From: Ovis canadensis
Lineage: Eukaryota; Chordata; Mammalia; Artiodactyla; Bovidae
Reading direction: 5' to 3'
Assembly (NCBI RefSeq): GCF_042477335.2
Contig: NC_091253.1
Span: 94,192,501 to 94,256,500, forward strand
Length of the DNA stretch: 64,000 nucleotides
Part shown: piece after piece, positions 47,598 to 58,995 of the stretch
Layout of the letters: each line of letters starts with the position of its first letter
Position numbering within the stretch: the stretch's first letter is position 1
Position numbers and translations under genes: made by a program
The notes under the pieces: model-generated
Database searches by the model: none
What the model was told of the DNA's origin: nothing
What the model saw: the letters and a program-made list of their open reading frames with translations, nothing else

Positions 47598-47918
47598 GGG
47601 CTTCCATGGTAGTTCAGCTGGTAAAGAATCTGCCCGCAATGCAGGAGACCCCGGCTCTATTCCTGGTTCAGGAAGATCCCCTGGAGAAGGGCTAGGCTAC
47701 CCACTCTAGTATTCTTGGGCTTCTGTGACAGCTCAGGCAATAAAGAATCTACCTGCAATGCAGGAGACCTGGGTTTGATCCCTAGGTTGGGACAATTCCC
47801 TGGAGGAGGGCATGGCAACCCACTCCAGTATTCTTGCCTGGAGAATTCCATGGACAGAGGAGCCTGGTGGGCTACAGTCCATGGGGTCACAAAGAGTGAC
47901 AACTAAGTGGCTAAGCAC
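47598..47918 (+). mobile_element. Dimeric tRNA-Glu SINE, sense
   Basis: A truncated first unit (47598-47716), ending at CCACTCTAGTATTCTTGG, is directly fused to a second unit that starts GGCTTCTGTGACAGCTCAGG and runs to GTGGCTAAGCAC. The fusion point is the same as at 13.17, 56.38 and 60.54 kb. The 3' tail has been interrupted by the insertion described next. Confidence 0.88.
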
Positions 47919-48059
47919 TCAGAGGAGCCTGGCAGGTCACAAGAGTGGGACATGGCTTAGCAACTAAATCACCATAGCTTACTTTTTAGTTTTGCAGTGT
48001 TAAAAAACAATGATAGAAAGATAAATCCTCTGTACTTAGTGGTTTAACAAGTGTTGTAT
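47919..48059 (+). mobile_element. 5'-truncated SINE retrocopy carrying 3'-transduced flank
   Basis: 47923-48050 matches 49224-49350 with one substitution (GGCTTA/GACTTA) and one extra base (CAATGATAG/CAAGATAG). The shared stretch contains the last ~50 bp of a SINE plus about 75 bp of ordinary flanking DNA. The insert is bounded by GTGGCTAAGCAC at 47907-47918 and 48060-48071. Only the 49-kb copy has a complete SINE with its own target duplication, so that copy is the donor. Confidence 0.75.
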
Positions 48060-48446
48060 GTGGCTAAGCACACATACAACATAGTGATTCAGAATTTTTG
48101 TAGATTATACCCCATTTAAATTTATTATAGAATATTAGGTATATTTCCTATGCTCTATGGTATATCCTTGTGGGATATTTATTTTATACATCGTAGTTTA
48201 TGCCACTTAGTACCCTACCCCTGTCGTATCCCTGCTCTCTTCCAATCTCCCCACTGATAACCAGTAATTTGTTCGATGTGAGTCTGTTTCTGATTTGTTA
48301 TTTTCATTCGTTTTATTTTTTAGATTCCACATATAAGTGATAATATACAGTATTTTATTTCACTGAGAATAATACCTTCTAGGCCCATTTGTATTATTGC
48401 AAATGGAAAGATTTTATTCTTTTTATGGCTAAATAGTATTCCGTTT

Positions 48447-48456
48447 TATATATATA

Positions 48457-48494
<38 letters not shown>
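48447..48494. repeat. (TA)n / (TATG) microsatellite
   Basis: TATATATA runs with a central TGTGTG interruption, inside the L1 3' UTR. Confidence 0.95.
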
Positions 48495-48510
48495 CTGGCA
48501 CACCACATCT

Positions 48511-48702
48511 CTGCAGCCCCATGGGCTGTAGTCCCCCAGGCTGCTCTGTCCATGGAATTTCCCAGGCAAGGATACTGGAGCAGGTTGCCATTTCCTACTT
48601 CAGGGGATCTTTCGACCCAGGAGTCAGACCAAGACCTCTTGCATCTCCTGCATTGGCAGGCAGATTCTGTACCAAGTGCCACCTGGGAAGCTTTTATATT
48701 TA
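48511..48702 (-). mobile_element. Bov-tA-type SINE, antisense, with perfect target-site duplication
   Basis: SINE body and head between CACACCACATCT at 48499-48510 and the same 12 bases at 48703-48714. It is inserted in the antisense L1 3' UTR. Confidence 0.9.
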
Positions 48703-48770
48703 CACACCACATCTTCTTTATCCATTCATCTGTTGAGTATGGACCATGTTTTTGATATCAATAGATTTGA

Positions 48771-49068
48771 CTCTAAGTGTGAAGGTCTTAAAAATACTGC
48801 TTAGAATATGGTTATTTTTTGGTATTCTCTCAGAATGACTAAAATTATATTAGTGGAAAATAGTGATATATATTTAATTATATTTGATATTCTTAAGACT
48901 AAATATATCCTTATTGAACATAACAGAATCATAGACTCCTAAGAGCTAAGTTTTGGTCACACTTATTATGTACATTTAATCCTTTCTTATATGGTTCAAG
49001 TGTTAAGTATCTTTGCAACAATAGAGTGAGTAGGTATATATTTTCATGAAAAAGAAAAGATGATTTCT
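48771..49068. other. Non-coding, possible MIR trace
   Basis: About 300 bp; 48940-49020 weakly resembles a MIR element. Nothing else seen. Confidence 0.4.
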
Positions 49069-49082
49069 TAGCTTACTTTTTA

Positions 49083-49275
49083 CTAATTCCCTTGTAGCTC
49101 AGTTGATAAAGAATCTGCCTGCATTGCAGGAGACCTGGGTTTGGTTCCTGGGTCGGGGAGATCCCCTGGAGAAGGAAATGGCAGCCCGCTCCAGTATTCT
49201 TGCCTGGAGAATCCCATGGACAAAGGAGCCTGGCAGGTCACAAGAGTGGGACATGACTTAGCAACTAAATCACCA
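49083..49275 (+). mobile_element. Bov-tA-type SINE, sense, with perfect target-site duplication (donor copy)
   Basis: Complete SINE flanked by TAGCTTACTTTTTA at 49069-49082 and 49276-49289 (14 of 14 bases). Its 3' part and the following flank to 49350 also occur at 47923-48050. This marks the copy as the source of that retrocopy. Confidence 0.92.
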
Positions 49276-49289
49276 TAGCTTACTTTTTA

Positions 49290-50375
49290 GTTTTGCAGTG
49301 TTAAAAAACAAGATAGAAAGATAAATCCTCTGTACTTAGTGGTTTAACAAACTTTGTTGTGTTAAATCAGAAGGTGGAGACAGTTCCCTAAATGAGAGGA
49401 TCTTATCAGTTTCATGGTTTTCAAGCCATTTAACATGGAGAATGAAGCAGGAATAAAGTAGCTTAGTTCTTCTGTAATGGTGTTATACAGAACAAAGTTG
49501 AAAAAGCAGCAGACCAGTTAGACTGAACACCTTAAAATTTTGGTGAAGACAAAGATAGTTTTAATCCCAAAGCATTTTTTACATACTTTGAATTTTAAAA
49601 CATTCAAATATATATCTATATAAGAAATTATATGGATACCTGTGACAGATCCTAATTGTGGATTGCAGTTTATAACTTCTACCAGGTAGAAAGTGCACTG
49701 GATTGAAAGCTTCAGACCTGGCTTCTTGCAGTAGATATATCATTTGTTAGATTTTATAATGTTTTCAGGCATCAAGTTCCTTATTTGAGAATAGAAAGAG
49801 TTGAAGATTTTTATTGGTTTTCTACCATTTTTTTCTGAAGAATATGCTTGAGTATTATGAAAATTTTCATTATTCACAGTGATTCACTATAGCACTGAAT
49901 CTTTCTGGGCAGGGATATATTAGATTTTTTTAAGGTATAATTTAAACAATAATCTCCCAGTTCCTGATTTCATTTTGTCTGTTCATAGAGGTTTATTCTC
50001 TTCTCCTTTCTTCAGTATTTCCCTCAACCTCCACACATGCACACATTTGGAAAACACTGGATTATGTAGAAATGATCTATATAGGCTCTTTCAATGCCAA
50101 ATTTTTCTGGATAAATATAGCATTTGAAATGAATAAAGTGGAACAAAAAAAAAAATCCCACAAAGCCAAGAAAAAGGAAATTGGCAGAATACTCAGGCAT
50201 ACCTGTGAAAATCTGAGAAGAATTTTAAGGTAAGGAAGAACATTTGATAGAATTCTTTGATATCTAACACATAGAGAGGAGAACTCTATGTAAAAAGAGC
50301 CATGATTAAGTGATGGTGGAAAGAAGAAAAGGTAGAACAAAAAGAGGATGAAAAAACTGAAAAAAATGTGAGAAT
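49290..50375. other. Non-coding stretch, nothing recognised
   Basis: About 1.1 kb of AT-rich DNA. 49290-49350 is the donor flank shared with 47.9 kb. No gene supported; an 87-codon minus-strand frame at 50340-50077 has no recognisable features. Confidence 0.45.
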
Positions 50376-50822
50376 TGTATTAGTTTTATATTCCTGATGT
50401 AACAAACTACCACAAATTCAGGATGTTATAATTCTATACTTTAGAAGTCTGATATAGGTTTTATTGAACTACAATCTGTGTATGGGCAAGAATTTTTTCT
50501 TTTCAGGGGCCTCTGGGAGAGATGTTTCTTTGCCTTTTCCATCTTCTGGAGGCTGCACACATTCACTGATTTATGAAGATGGTTCCTCCATCTTCAGAGC
50601 CAGCAACATTGCATCTCTCTGACTAGTCTTCTGTAGTCAAATACACTTATGACCACAACTAAGATAACTTAAAACATTTAGAGACTCAGTTGGATAGTCC
50701 AGGAGGTTATTCATTGAATCACATCTGCAAAGTTCCTTTTGCAGTATAAGGTAACACATTCGCAAGTTCTAAAAATTAGAATTTGGGCATCTTTGAGGGG
50801 GAACATTACCCTGCCTACCACA
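50376..50822 (+). repeat. Ancient solo-LTR-like repeat (TG...CA ends)
   Basis: Starts TGTATTAGTTTTATATTCC and ends CCTGCCTACCACA. In between it has TAACAAACTACCACAAATTC, TTTCCATCTTCTGGAGGCTG, TTCCTCCATCTTCAGAGCCA and GAACATTACCCTGCC, the internal order of a widespread old mammalian LTR-type repeat. The flanks show no matching 5-bp duplication, as expected if very old. Confidence 0.55.
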
Positions 50823-51063
50823 GTAACATACTAAATAAGTCCATATTTGAGACAGTCAAGAGTAGAACTGATGTTACTGTAGAAAATTTAATGTGTGGAG
50901 AACAGACTTGAAAAGTTATCCTAGCTAAAATACTGAATGCATGAAAAGAAAACTGTGTTTGGAGAAAAAGGAATGAAGTCCATTATATGAACACTTGGAA
51001 TGTCTGATAATTGTTTCTAAAGAAGAGGACAGAACAATTCAGAAAAATGTAATAAAGAGATTG

Positions 51064-53110
51064 TTGTTGTTGCTGTTTTTCAGTTGCTAAATCACGTCTG
51101 ACTCTTTGCGACCCCTTGAACTGCAGCACGCCAGGTTTCCCTGTCCTCTGTCTCCTGGAGTTTGCGTAAACTCATGTCCACTTAGTCAGTAATGCCATCC
51201 AATCATCATCTGTTGCCCTCTTCTCCTCCTGCCTTCAATCTTTCCCAGCATCAGGGTCTTTTCCAATAAGTCAGCTCTTCGCATCAGGTGGCCAAAGTAT
51301 TGGAACTTCAGCATCAGTCCTTCCGATGAAAATTCAGGGTTGATTTCCTTTTGGATTGACTAGTTTGATCTCCTTGCTGTCCAAGGGATTCACAAGAGGC
51401 GTCTCTAGCACCAAAGTTTGAAAACATTAATTCTTCAGTGCTCATCCTTGTTTATGGTCCAACTCTCACATCCATATGTGACTACTAGAAAAACCGTAGC
51501 TTTGACTATATGGACCTTTGTTAACAAAGTGATGTCTCTGCTTTTTAATAAATTCTCTAGGTTTGTCATAACTAGTCTTACAAGGAGCAAGTGTCTTTTA
51601 GTTTTGTGGCCGCAGTCACCATCCACATTGATTTTTGAGTCTAAGTAAATAAAACTTTTCACTATTTCTACTTTTTTCCCAATTATTTGCCATGAAGTGA
51701 TAGGACTGGATGCTGTGATCTTTGTTTTTTGAATGTTGAGTTTTAAGCCAGCTTTTTCACTCTCCTCTTTGACTTTCATCTAGAAGCTCTTTAGTTTCTC
51801 TTTACTTTCTGCCACTGAAGTGGTGTTATCTGCATATCTGAGGTTGTTGATATTTCTCTCAGCAATCCTTAATTCCAGCTTGCGCTTCATTCGGTCCAGC
51901 ATTTGCATGATGTACTCTGCATATAAGTTAAATAAGCAGGGTGACATTATGCAGCTTTGATGCACTCTTTCCCAGTTTGGAACCAGTTTTTCATTCCATG
52001 TCCAGTTCTAACTTTTGCTTGTCTTGCATACAGGTTTCTCTGGAGGCTGGTAAGGTGGTCTGGTATTCCCATCTCATTAAGAATATTCCACAGTTTGTTG
52101 TAATTCACACAGAAAGGTTTTAACATTGTCAATGAAACAGAAGTAGATGTTTTTCTGAAATTTCCTTGTTTTTTCTATGATCCGGCATATATTGGCAATT
52201 TGATCTCTGGTTCCTCTTCCTTTTCTAAATCCAGCTTGTACATCTGTAAGTTCTTGGTTCATGTATTGCTGAAGCCTAGCTTGAAGGATTTTGAGCATAA
52301 TCTCAGTGGTGTGTGAAATGTGTGCAATTGTATAGTAATATGAACATTTTTGGCATTGCCTTTCTTGAGATTGGAATGAAAACTGACCTTTTCCAGTCCT
52401 GAGGCCCCTGCTGAGTTTTCCAAATTTACTGCCATAATGAGTGCAGCATGTTAACAGCATCATAAAGATTTGAAATAGCTCACCTGTAATTTCATCACCT
52501 CCATTAGCTTTGTTCATAGTAATACTTCTTAAGGTTCACTTGATTTCAGACTCCAAGATGTCTAGCTCTAGGTGAGTGACCACACCATCATGGTTATCTG
52601 GTCATTAGGAGCTTTTTCGTACAGTTCTGTGTATTCTTGCCACCTTTTGTTAATCTCTTCTATTTCTGTTAGGTCTTTGCCATTTTTGTCCCTTATTGTG
52701 CCCATCTTTGCATGAAATGTTCTCTTGGTATCTCCAATTTCCTTAAAGAGATCTCTAGTCTTTCCCATTCTATTGTTTTCCTCTGTTTCTCTGCATTGTT
52801 CACTTAAGAAGACTTTCTCATCTCTTTGCTGTTCTCTGGAACTCTCCATTCAGTTGGGTATATCTTTCCCTTTCTCTTTTGCCTTTTACTTCTCCTCTTA
52901 GCTACTTGTAAGTCCTCCTCAGAGAACCACTTTGCCTTCTTTCATTTCTTTTTCTTGGGGATGGTTTTAGTATCCCCTTCCTGTACAGTGTTACGAATCT
53001 CTGTCCATATTTCTTCAGGTACTCTGTCTACCAGATCTAGTCCCTTGAATCTATTCATAAGTGTTTTGGTATATTCATGAGTTTTGATTTAGGTCATACC
53101 TGAATGATCT
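51064..53110 (-). mobile_element. BovB LINE, antisense, about 2 kb, decayed
   Basis: Begins with (TTG)n and the complement of the 3' end. Continues through RT (minus-strand pieces 51965-51780 'YAEYIMQMLDRMKRKLELRI', 52517-52077 with 'LQARLQQYMNQELTDVQAGF', 52849-52568 'RMGKTRDLFKEIGDTKRTF') to about 53110. Frame breaks are frequent and the RT motif C reads 'NNLRYADNTT' with one Asp changed to Asn, so the enzyme would be inactive. Confidence 0.9.
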
Positions 53111-53794
53111 ACTTTCTTCATTTGGATCCTGAATTTTCAGTAAACAGAGTTAGCAGGAAATAAAATTTTCTGAGCTAAAAAAGATCAATAGACACAGAAA
53201 GGATATTTCTTACATAAGATATGATAATTCAGAGACACAATGTCAACAGTTTTTCAACTCATAATGATAAAGGAAAAAAATCCTTCCTATATATAGAAGG
53301 AGAGAGGAGAAGATAGGGCATTATTATCAGGAAACCAAACTTAATATGGTTGCAGACTTTTTTTTCTATAGTTTTAAATACTAGATGACAACAGAGAAAT
53401 ATTTTTAGAGTTAAAAACAAAATTCCATGCAATTTGTTTTGTTCACACACAGCAACAGAAAACCATTCTTAAGTATATAAAACCTCTAAACTACATACCT
53501 TTTACTTCTGGAGGAAAAAAGATAATAAGATGATACAATATAAATGCAAAAGCAATGGTATATTAAAAATCAAAACATATAGATTTCTGGGATATAGAGT
53601 GGCTTTAAATAATTAAGTCTAATTAAAAATTTAAATGAAAAAAACTGCATGAGAAGATATATAATGTAAAAATTTATTCAGCAACAGTAATCCAGATTTA
53701 AATAAAGCATGTGATCGTCTGATTTGTTTATGCCAGAGATGAAACCTGGTAATTCAAGAGTATGAATAAATTAAAAAATACATCTAGCAAATTG
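53111..53794. other. Non-coding stretch, nothing recognised
   Basis: AT-rich DNA without recognisable repeat or gene. Confidence 0.4.
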
Positions 53795-54200
53795 TGACCC
53801 AGGCCCACCCACATCTGGCTTGTTTTTATAGAACCCAGGAACCAAAAATATTTTTTGTGTTTTAAATGGTTGAGAAAAAATTGAGATAATATGTTTTATA
53901 CGGTGAAAAGACTATGAATTTCTAATCTTATTGATTATAAATAAAGTTTTATTGAAACAGTTACACTCAGTTGTTTACATGTTGTCTATAGCTGCTTTTG
54001 CATTAAAACAGCAGTTTTGAGCAATTGCAACAGTGGTGTAAATGCAGTGCTCTCCTTGCTTTGCATTGCTCCTCAGAGCACTACAAATCACACTGACAAA
54101 ACTGAGTTACAATTTGATTTTGCCTCTTCACCTGAAGAGCCTAAAGTATTTTTGGTCTGACCTTTTACAGAGGAACTCTGCAACTCCTAATCTAAACTAT
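53795..54200 (+). repeat. hAT-type (Charlie/MER) DNA transposon fossil
   Basis: CCACCCACATCTGGCTTGTT, AATAAAGTTTTATTGAAACA, CAGTTGTTTACATGTTGTCT, ATAGCTGCTTTTGCATTAAA and GGTCTGACCTTTTACAGAGG occur in the order of a common non-autonomous hAT element. No transposase is encoded. Strongly diverged. Confidence 0.55.
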
Positions 54201-55779
54201 GTATATGAACTTTGGTGTATAAGACTGAGACTTTGATTTCAGTCCACAGTATCCAAATTTACTCAGCTATTGCCCTTCAATACACTACTTACTGTAGCAT
54301 CTCTTTGGTCTTATATGGACTGAGGTTAAAACCAAGTATGTATTATTCTGTATATTTAATAATCTAGATTTTCTCTTTTTCATTCCATGCTTTAAATGAA
54401 ACAAAATTCATGTAAAGATTTCAAATATCACTTCCAAAGACAAAAGTCAGTTAATACTGCTGTAAGAAGAAAAAATGAATGCTTTACTATGGTATGCCAA
54501 AATCGTACGTGCTTTTAGAGGTAAGCACATACCACATTTAATAAGTTGGTTGTGTGTCAGTCATTTAATCAGCCTATATTTGTGGCAAACATAGATGAAT
54601 TATTTCAGAGGAAGTGGCATTGAAATGCAGTTTTGAAGGGTGCCTGCAAATTCAAGGTGAATGAGGTTGGCGCTAAGGTAACATGGAGAATAAGATGTAT
54701 AAAGCCACTAGGCTGTCAGTAGGGTCGTGTGACTGACAGAAATTCTGTAGCTGGAACAGAATTTGGAGAAACAGTGGCTGGAGTTGAAACAATAAAGACC
54801 TGCTAGCGAGCCTGGTGGGCTGCCGTCTATGGGGTCGCACAGGGTCGGACACAACTGAAGCAACTTAGCAGCAGCAGCGCAGGCTAAGAAGCCTAGTATA
54901 TGTCATGCAAAACAGTCTTCATCTTGTGGGCAACGAGGATCCATTTCAGATGTTTGAACTGTAGAGACACATGATCAGATTAGTATTAATAATATTTAGA
55001 TATTGGTTCTTAAATTTTTCAAAGATAGCCCTCCCTAAAATTCTCCAATGTTATGACTTGTAATTTCATGTGGCATAAGTTGCCTTGAGATATAACCATT
55101 TATATTCTATTTATAACAGTTCTTCCTTGAGGGAGATATATAAACAATCCCCCAATGTCTTTTCTCCATTTTACAGATGTAAAATCTATATCTCAGATAA
55201 ATGATCTGAACACAGCTCTTGCTTATAAAGGAAAGTGAGTGAGTTCTTTGATTAGATAGGTTTGAATTCAGTTTTCTATCTTTTCCCTGTTAACTGTGCA
55301 TGCTTGAAAAACCCACTTAATAGTTAGAAAACCTAGTTTTCCCAGTTGGGTTTTATTGTATTTATCCCACAGGAATATAAGAATTTCTGATAATGTATGT
55401 GACATGCTTAACACAATAAATGGAAACTGCTGATATTTTTATTATTACTAATATTAATCATCATCATTATAAGGGTTCAACACCCATTATTCATATTTTC
55501 AAAATCCAAAGTTTTGAAAAATTATTTTTCCCAAGATTTTCACAAATTCATTTGATGGAAACCAGCCTTGAAGTGACAGGGGACGACTTATATAGTACTT
55601 ATTTCTTTAGTCAGTGTCAATATTGATAAGATTTTGCTGTGAAGTATTGCTATGCTGCCCCCATACATGTTGTATAATTATAGCAGCTGTGAGACATAGT
55701 TACTTTCTGTAGTCTCCAAGACACATCTGGCCCAAGCATTTTAGATAAAGACTATAGATCTATATTATTATGACACCTT
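54201..55779. other. Non-coding stretch with a truncated Bov-A2 and a MIR trace
   Basis: Holds a short Bov-A2 3' end at 54807-54880 and an antisense MIR-like piece at 55150-55280 (CTCCATTTTACAGATGTAAA). The remainder is unrecognised. Confidence 0.45.
54807..54880 (+). mobile_element. 5'-truncated Bov-A2 3' end, sense
   Basis: GAGCCTGGTGGGCTGCCGTC to CAACTTAGCAGCAGCAGC, only the last about 75 bp of the element with its GCA-repeat tail. It is the only Bov-A2 piece in the window on the + strand. Confidence 0.8.
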
Positions 55780-55968
55780 TAATAGCTTCATTGAGATATA
55801 ATTCACAGTCATAAAATTTATGATTTTTAAGTGTACCATTCAGTGGTTTTAGCATATTCAGAGTGAGGTGTGTGATCATCACTATCTAATTTTAGAATAT
55901 ATTTATCACCTCAAAAAGTACCCTGTATTAGTCATTCCCTATTCTGCTCTCACCCTCAGCTATGAAAA

Positions 55969-56169
55969 ATTAAGTCGCTCAGTCGTGTCCGACTCTTTGC
56001 GACCCTGTGGACTATAGCCCACCAGGCTCTTCCATCCATGGGATTCTCTAGGCAAGGATACTGGAGTGGGTTGCCATTTCCTTCTCCAGGGGATCTTCCT
56101 GACCCAGGGATCAAACCCAAATCTCCTGCGTTAGAGGCAGACGCTTTAACCTCTGAGTCACCAGGGAAG
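55969..56169 (-). mobile_element. Bov-tA-type SINE, antisense, with 16-bp target-site duplication
   Basis: Flanked by CCCTCAGCTATGAAAA at 55953-55968 and 56170-56185, exact over 16 bases. Complete body and head. Confidence 0.92.
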
Positions 56170-56185
56170 CCCTCAGCTATGAAAA

Positions 56186-56492
56186 GTGAAAGTGAAAGTC
56201 GCTCAGTCATGTTTGACTCTTTGTGACCCCATGGACTGTATAGTCTATGGAATTCTCCAGGCCAGACTACTGGAGTGGTTAGCTGTTCCCTTCTCCAGGG
56301 GATCTTCCCAACCCAGGGGTTGAACCCAGGTCTAACACATTGCAGGCAGATTCTTTACCAGCTGAGTCACCAGGGAAGCCCAAAAATACATGAGTGGGTA
56401 GCCTATCCCTTCTCCAGAGGATCTTCCCTATCCAGGAACTGAACTGGGGTCTTCTGCATTGCAGGCGGATTCTTTACCAGCTGAGCTGCCAG
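56186..56492 (-). mobile_element. Dimeric tRNA-Glu SINE, antisense
   Basis: Full unit 56186-56382 followed by the truncated partner 56383-56492, joined at GGGAAGCCCAAAAATACATG. This is the complement of the fusion seen at 13.17, 47.72 and 60.54 kb. It lies directly beside the preceding SINE. Confidence 0.85.
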
Positions 56493-56530
56493 CCTAAGTA
56501 ACCAATTATCAATCTATTTTCTGTCCCTAT

Positions 56531-56813
56531 GCTGCTGCTGCTGCTGCTGCTAAGTCACTTCAGTCGTGTCCGACTCTGTGTGGCTCCATAGACGGCAGCC
56601 CACCAGGCTCCCCTGTCCCTGGGATTCTCCAGGCAAGAACAGTGGAGTGGGTTGCCATTTCCTTCTCCAATGCATGAAAGTGAACAGTGAAAGGGAAGTC
56701 GTTCAGTTGTGTCCGACCCCTTGTGACCCCATGGACTGCAGCCCACCAGGCTCCTCCATCCAAGGGATTTTCCAGGCAAGAGTCCTGGAGTGGGGTGCCA
56801 TCACCTTCTCTGG
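56531..56813 (-). mobile_element. Bov-A2 SINE, antisense
   Basis: (GCT)7 tail complement, two Bov-A units joined by AGTGAACAGTGAAAGGGAAG, ending at GGGTGCCATCACCTTCTC. Confidence 0.92.
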
Positions 56814-57298
56814 TAGATTTTCTCATTCTGAATATTATATATAAAGAGAACAAACAGGAATGATGCATTAATTGGACTTTTTGTAAATGACTTCTTTCAC
56901 TTAACAAAGTTTTCAAAGTTCATCCATGTTGTTCCATGTATCAATATTTCATTACTTCTTTTTATGTTGAATTAATATTGAATTGTATGGTTATACCACA
57001 TTTTGTTTACCTATTCATCATGGATTGTTTTCACTTTCTGGCTATACGGATAATGCCTCTATTTACATTTGTGTACACATTTTTATGTGACCATATTTTC
57101 ATTTCTGTCCCATGTATACCTGGAAATGGAGTTTCTAGGTCATTTGCCTCTCTGTTTAGACTATCAGGAGCTGCCAAACTGCTTTCCAAAATGGCTGCAG
57201 CATTCTGCTTTCCTACCAGCAATATGTGAAGGTTCTAGTTTGTCCACATCCACATCAATACTCCTTATTGTCTGTCTTTTGGTATAGCTATCCTTCTT

Positions 57299-58995
57299 GT
57301 TCAGTCTATAAGTTGTGTTTGACTCTTTGCAATTCTATGAACTGCAGCATGCCAGGCTTCCCTGTCCTTCACTCTCTCCCAGAGTTTGCTCAAATACAAC
57401 TGTTGAGTCAGTGATGTCAATCCAACCATCTCATCCTCTGTCGCCCCCTTCTTCTCCTACCCTCAGTCTTTCACGGCATCAGAATCTTTTCCAATGAGTT
57501 AGTTCTTTGCATCAGGTGGCCAAAGTATTGGAGCTTGAGCTTCAGTGGCAGTCCTTCCAGTAAATAGTCTGGACTGATTTCCTTTAGGATTGACTGGTTT
57601 GATCTACTTGCTGTCCAAGGGACTCTCAAGAGTCTTCTCCAGCACAATACTGGAAAAACTATAGCCTTGACTACACATTACTTTGTCTAGGTTTGTCATT
57701 GCTTTTCTTCCAAGGAGCAAGTGTCTTTAAATTACATGGCTGCAGTTACTGTCCACAGTGAGTTTGGAGCCCAAGAAAATAAAATCTGTCACTATTTCTA
57801 CTTTTTTCCCACCTATTTGCCATGAAGTCATGGGACCACATGCCATGATATTCATTTTTTGAATGTTGAGCTCTAAGCCAGCCTTTTCACTCTCCTCTTT
57901 CACCCTCATCAAGAGGCTTTTTTTCCTTCACTTTCTGCACTTAGAGTGGTATCATCTGCATATGTGAAGTTGTTGATATTTCTCCCAGCAATCTTAATTG
58001 CAACTTGTGAGTCATCCAGCATGACATTTTGCATGATGTACACTGCATATAAGTAAATAAGCAGGGTGACAATATATGGCCTTTACCTGCTCTTTCCCAA
58101 TTTTAAACCAGTTCATTGTTCCATGTCTGGTTCTAACTGTTGCTTCCTGCCCTGCATATAGGTTTCTTAGCAGACAAGTAAGTTGGCTTAAAGCTCAACA
58201 TTCAGAAAACGAAGATCATGGCATCCGGTCCCAGCACTTCATGGCAAATAGATGGGGAAACAGTGGAAACAGTGTCAGACTTTATTTTTTGGGCTCCAAA
58301 ATCACTGCAGATGGTAATTGCAGCCATGAAATTAAAAGACGCTTGCTCCTTGGAAGAAAAGTTATGACCAACCTAGATAGCATATTCAAAAGCAGAGACA
58401 TTACTTTGCCGACTAAGGTCCGTCTAGTCAAGGCTATGGTTTTTCCTGTGGTCATGTATGGATGTAAGAGTTGGACGGTAAAGAAGGCTGAGCGCCGAAG
58501 AATTGATGCTTTTGAACTGTGGTGTTGGAGAAGACTCTTGAGAGTCCCTTGGACTGCAAGGAGATCCAACCAGTCCATTCTGAAGAAGCTCAACCCTGGG
58601 ATTTCTTTGGAAGGAATGATGCTAAAGCTGAAACTCCAATACTTTGGCCACCTAATGTGAAGAGTTGACTCATTGGAAAAGACTCTGATGCTGGGAGGGA
58701 TTGGGGGTAGGAGGAGAAGAGGACGACAGATGATGAGATGGCTGGATGGTATCACCGACTCGTGGAGTTGGTGATGGACAGGGAGGACTGGCGTGCTGCG
58801 ATTAATGGAGTCACAAAAAGTCAGACATGACTGAGCGACTGAACTGAACTGAATTGAAAGTGATCTGGAATTCCCATATCTTGGAGAATTTTCCATAGTT
58901 TGTTGTGATCCACATAGTCAAAGCCTTTAGCATAGTCAGTGAAGTAGAAGGAGATGTTCTTCTGGTATTCCTTTGCTTTTTCTGTGATGCAATGT
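57299..58995 (-). mobile_element. BovB, antisense, in two parts around a younger BovB
   Basis: Part 1 (57299-58180) runs from the 3' end to the region after RT. Part 2 (58861-58995) continues the same element (GATCTGGAATTCCCATATCT, TTGTTGTGATCCACATAGTC). The sense BovB at 58181-58860 lies between them. The whole block sits in the antisense old L1, which resumes at about 59000. Confidence 0.88.
58181..58860 (+). mobile_element. Younger BovB 3' end, sense, nested in an older BovB
   Basis: From TTGGCTTAAAGCTCAACATT to GAGCGACTGAACTGAACTGA. The coding part stays open until a stop at 58658 ('FPVVMYGCKSWTVKKAERRR', 'LWCWRRLLRVPWTARRSNQ'). This shows less decay than the element around it. Confidence 0.9.

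Larger units (their letters stand above)
48072..48770 (-). mobile_element. Old L1 3' UTR, antisense, split by a SINE
   Basis: CATAGTGATTCAGAATTTTT, TTCCTATGCTCTATGGTATA, TTAGATTCCACATATAAGTG, GGCTAAATAGTATTCC and, after the SINE, TCTTTATCCATTCATCTGTT form the complement of an L1 3' end. A (TA)n tract lies at 48447-48494. Confidence 0.7.

Noticed and set aside
49083-49350. Large tandem duplication of 1.3 kb between 47.9 and 49.2 kb
   Set aside because: Only about 128 bp is shared; the intervening sequence is not duplicated, and the copy is bounded by a short target duplication.
58076-58660. 194-codon plus-strand frame
   Set aside because: It starts in the antisense outer BovB and runs into the sense inner BovB. 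Only the part after 58181 reflects a real, truncated BovB coding sequence.
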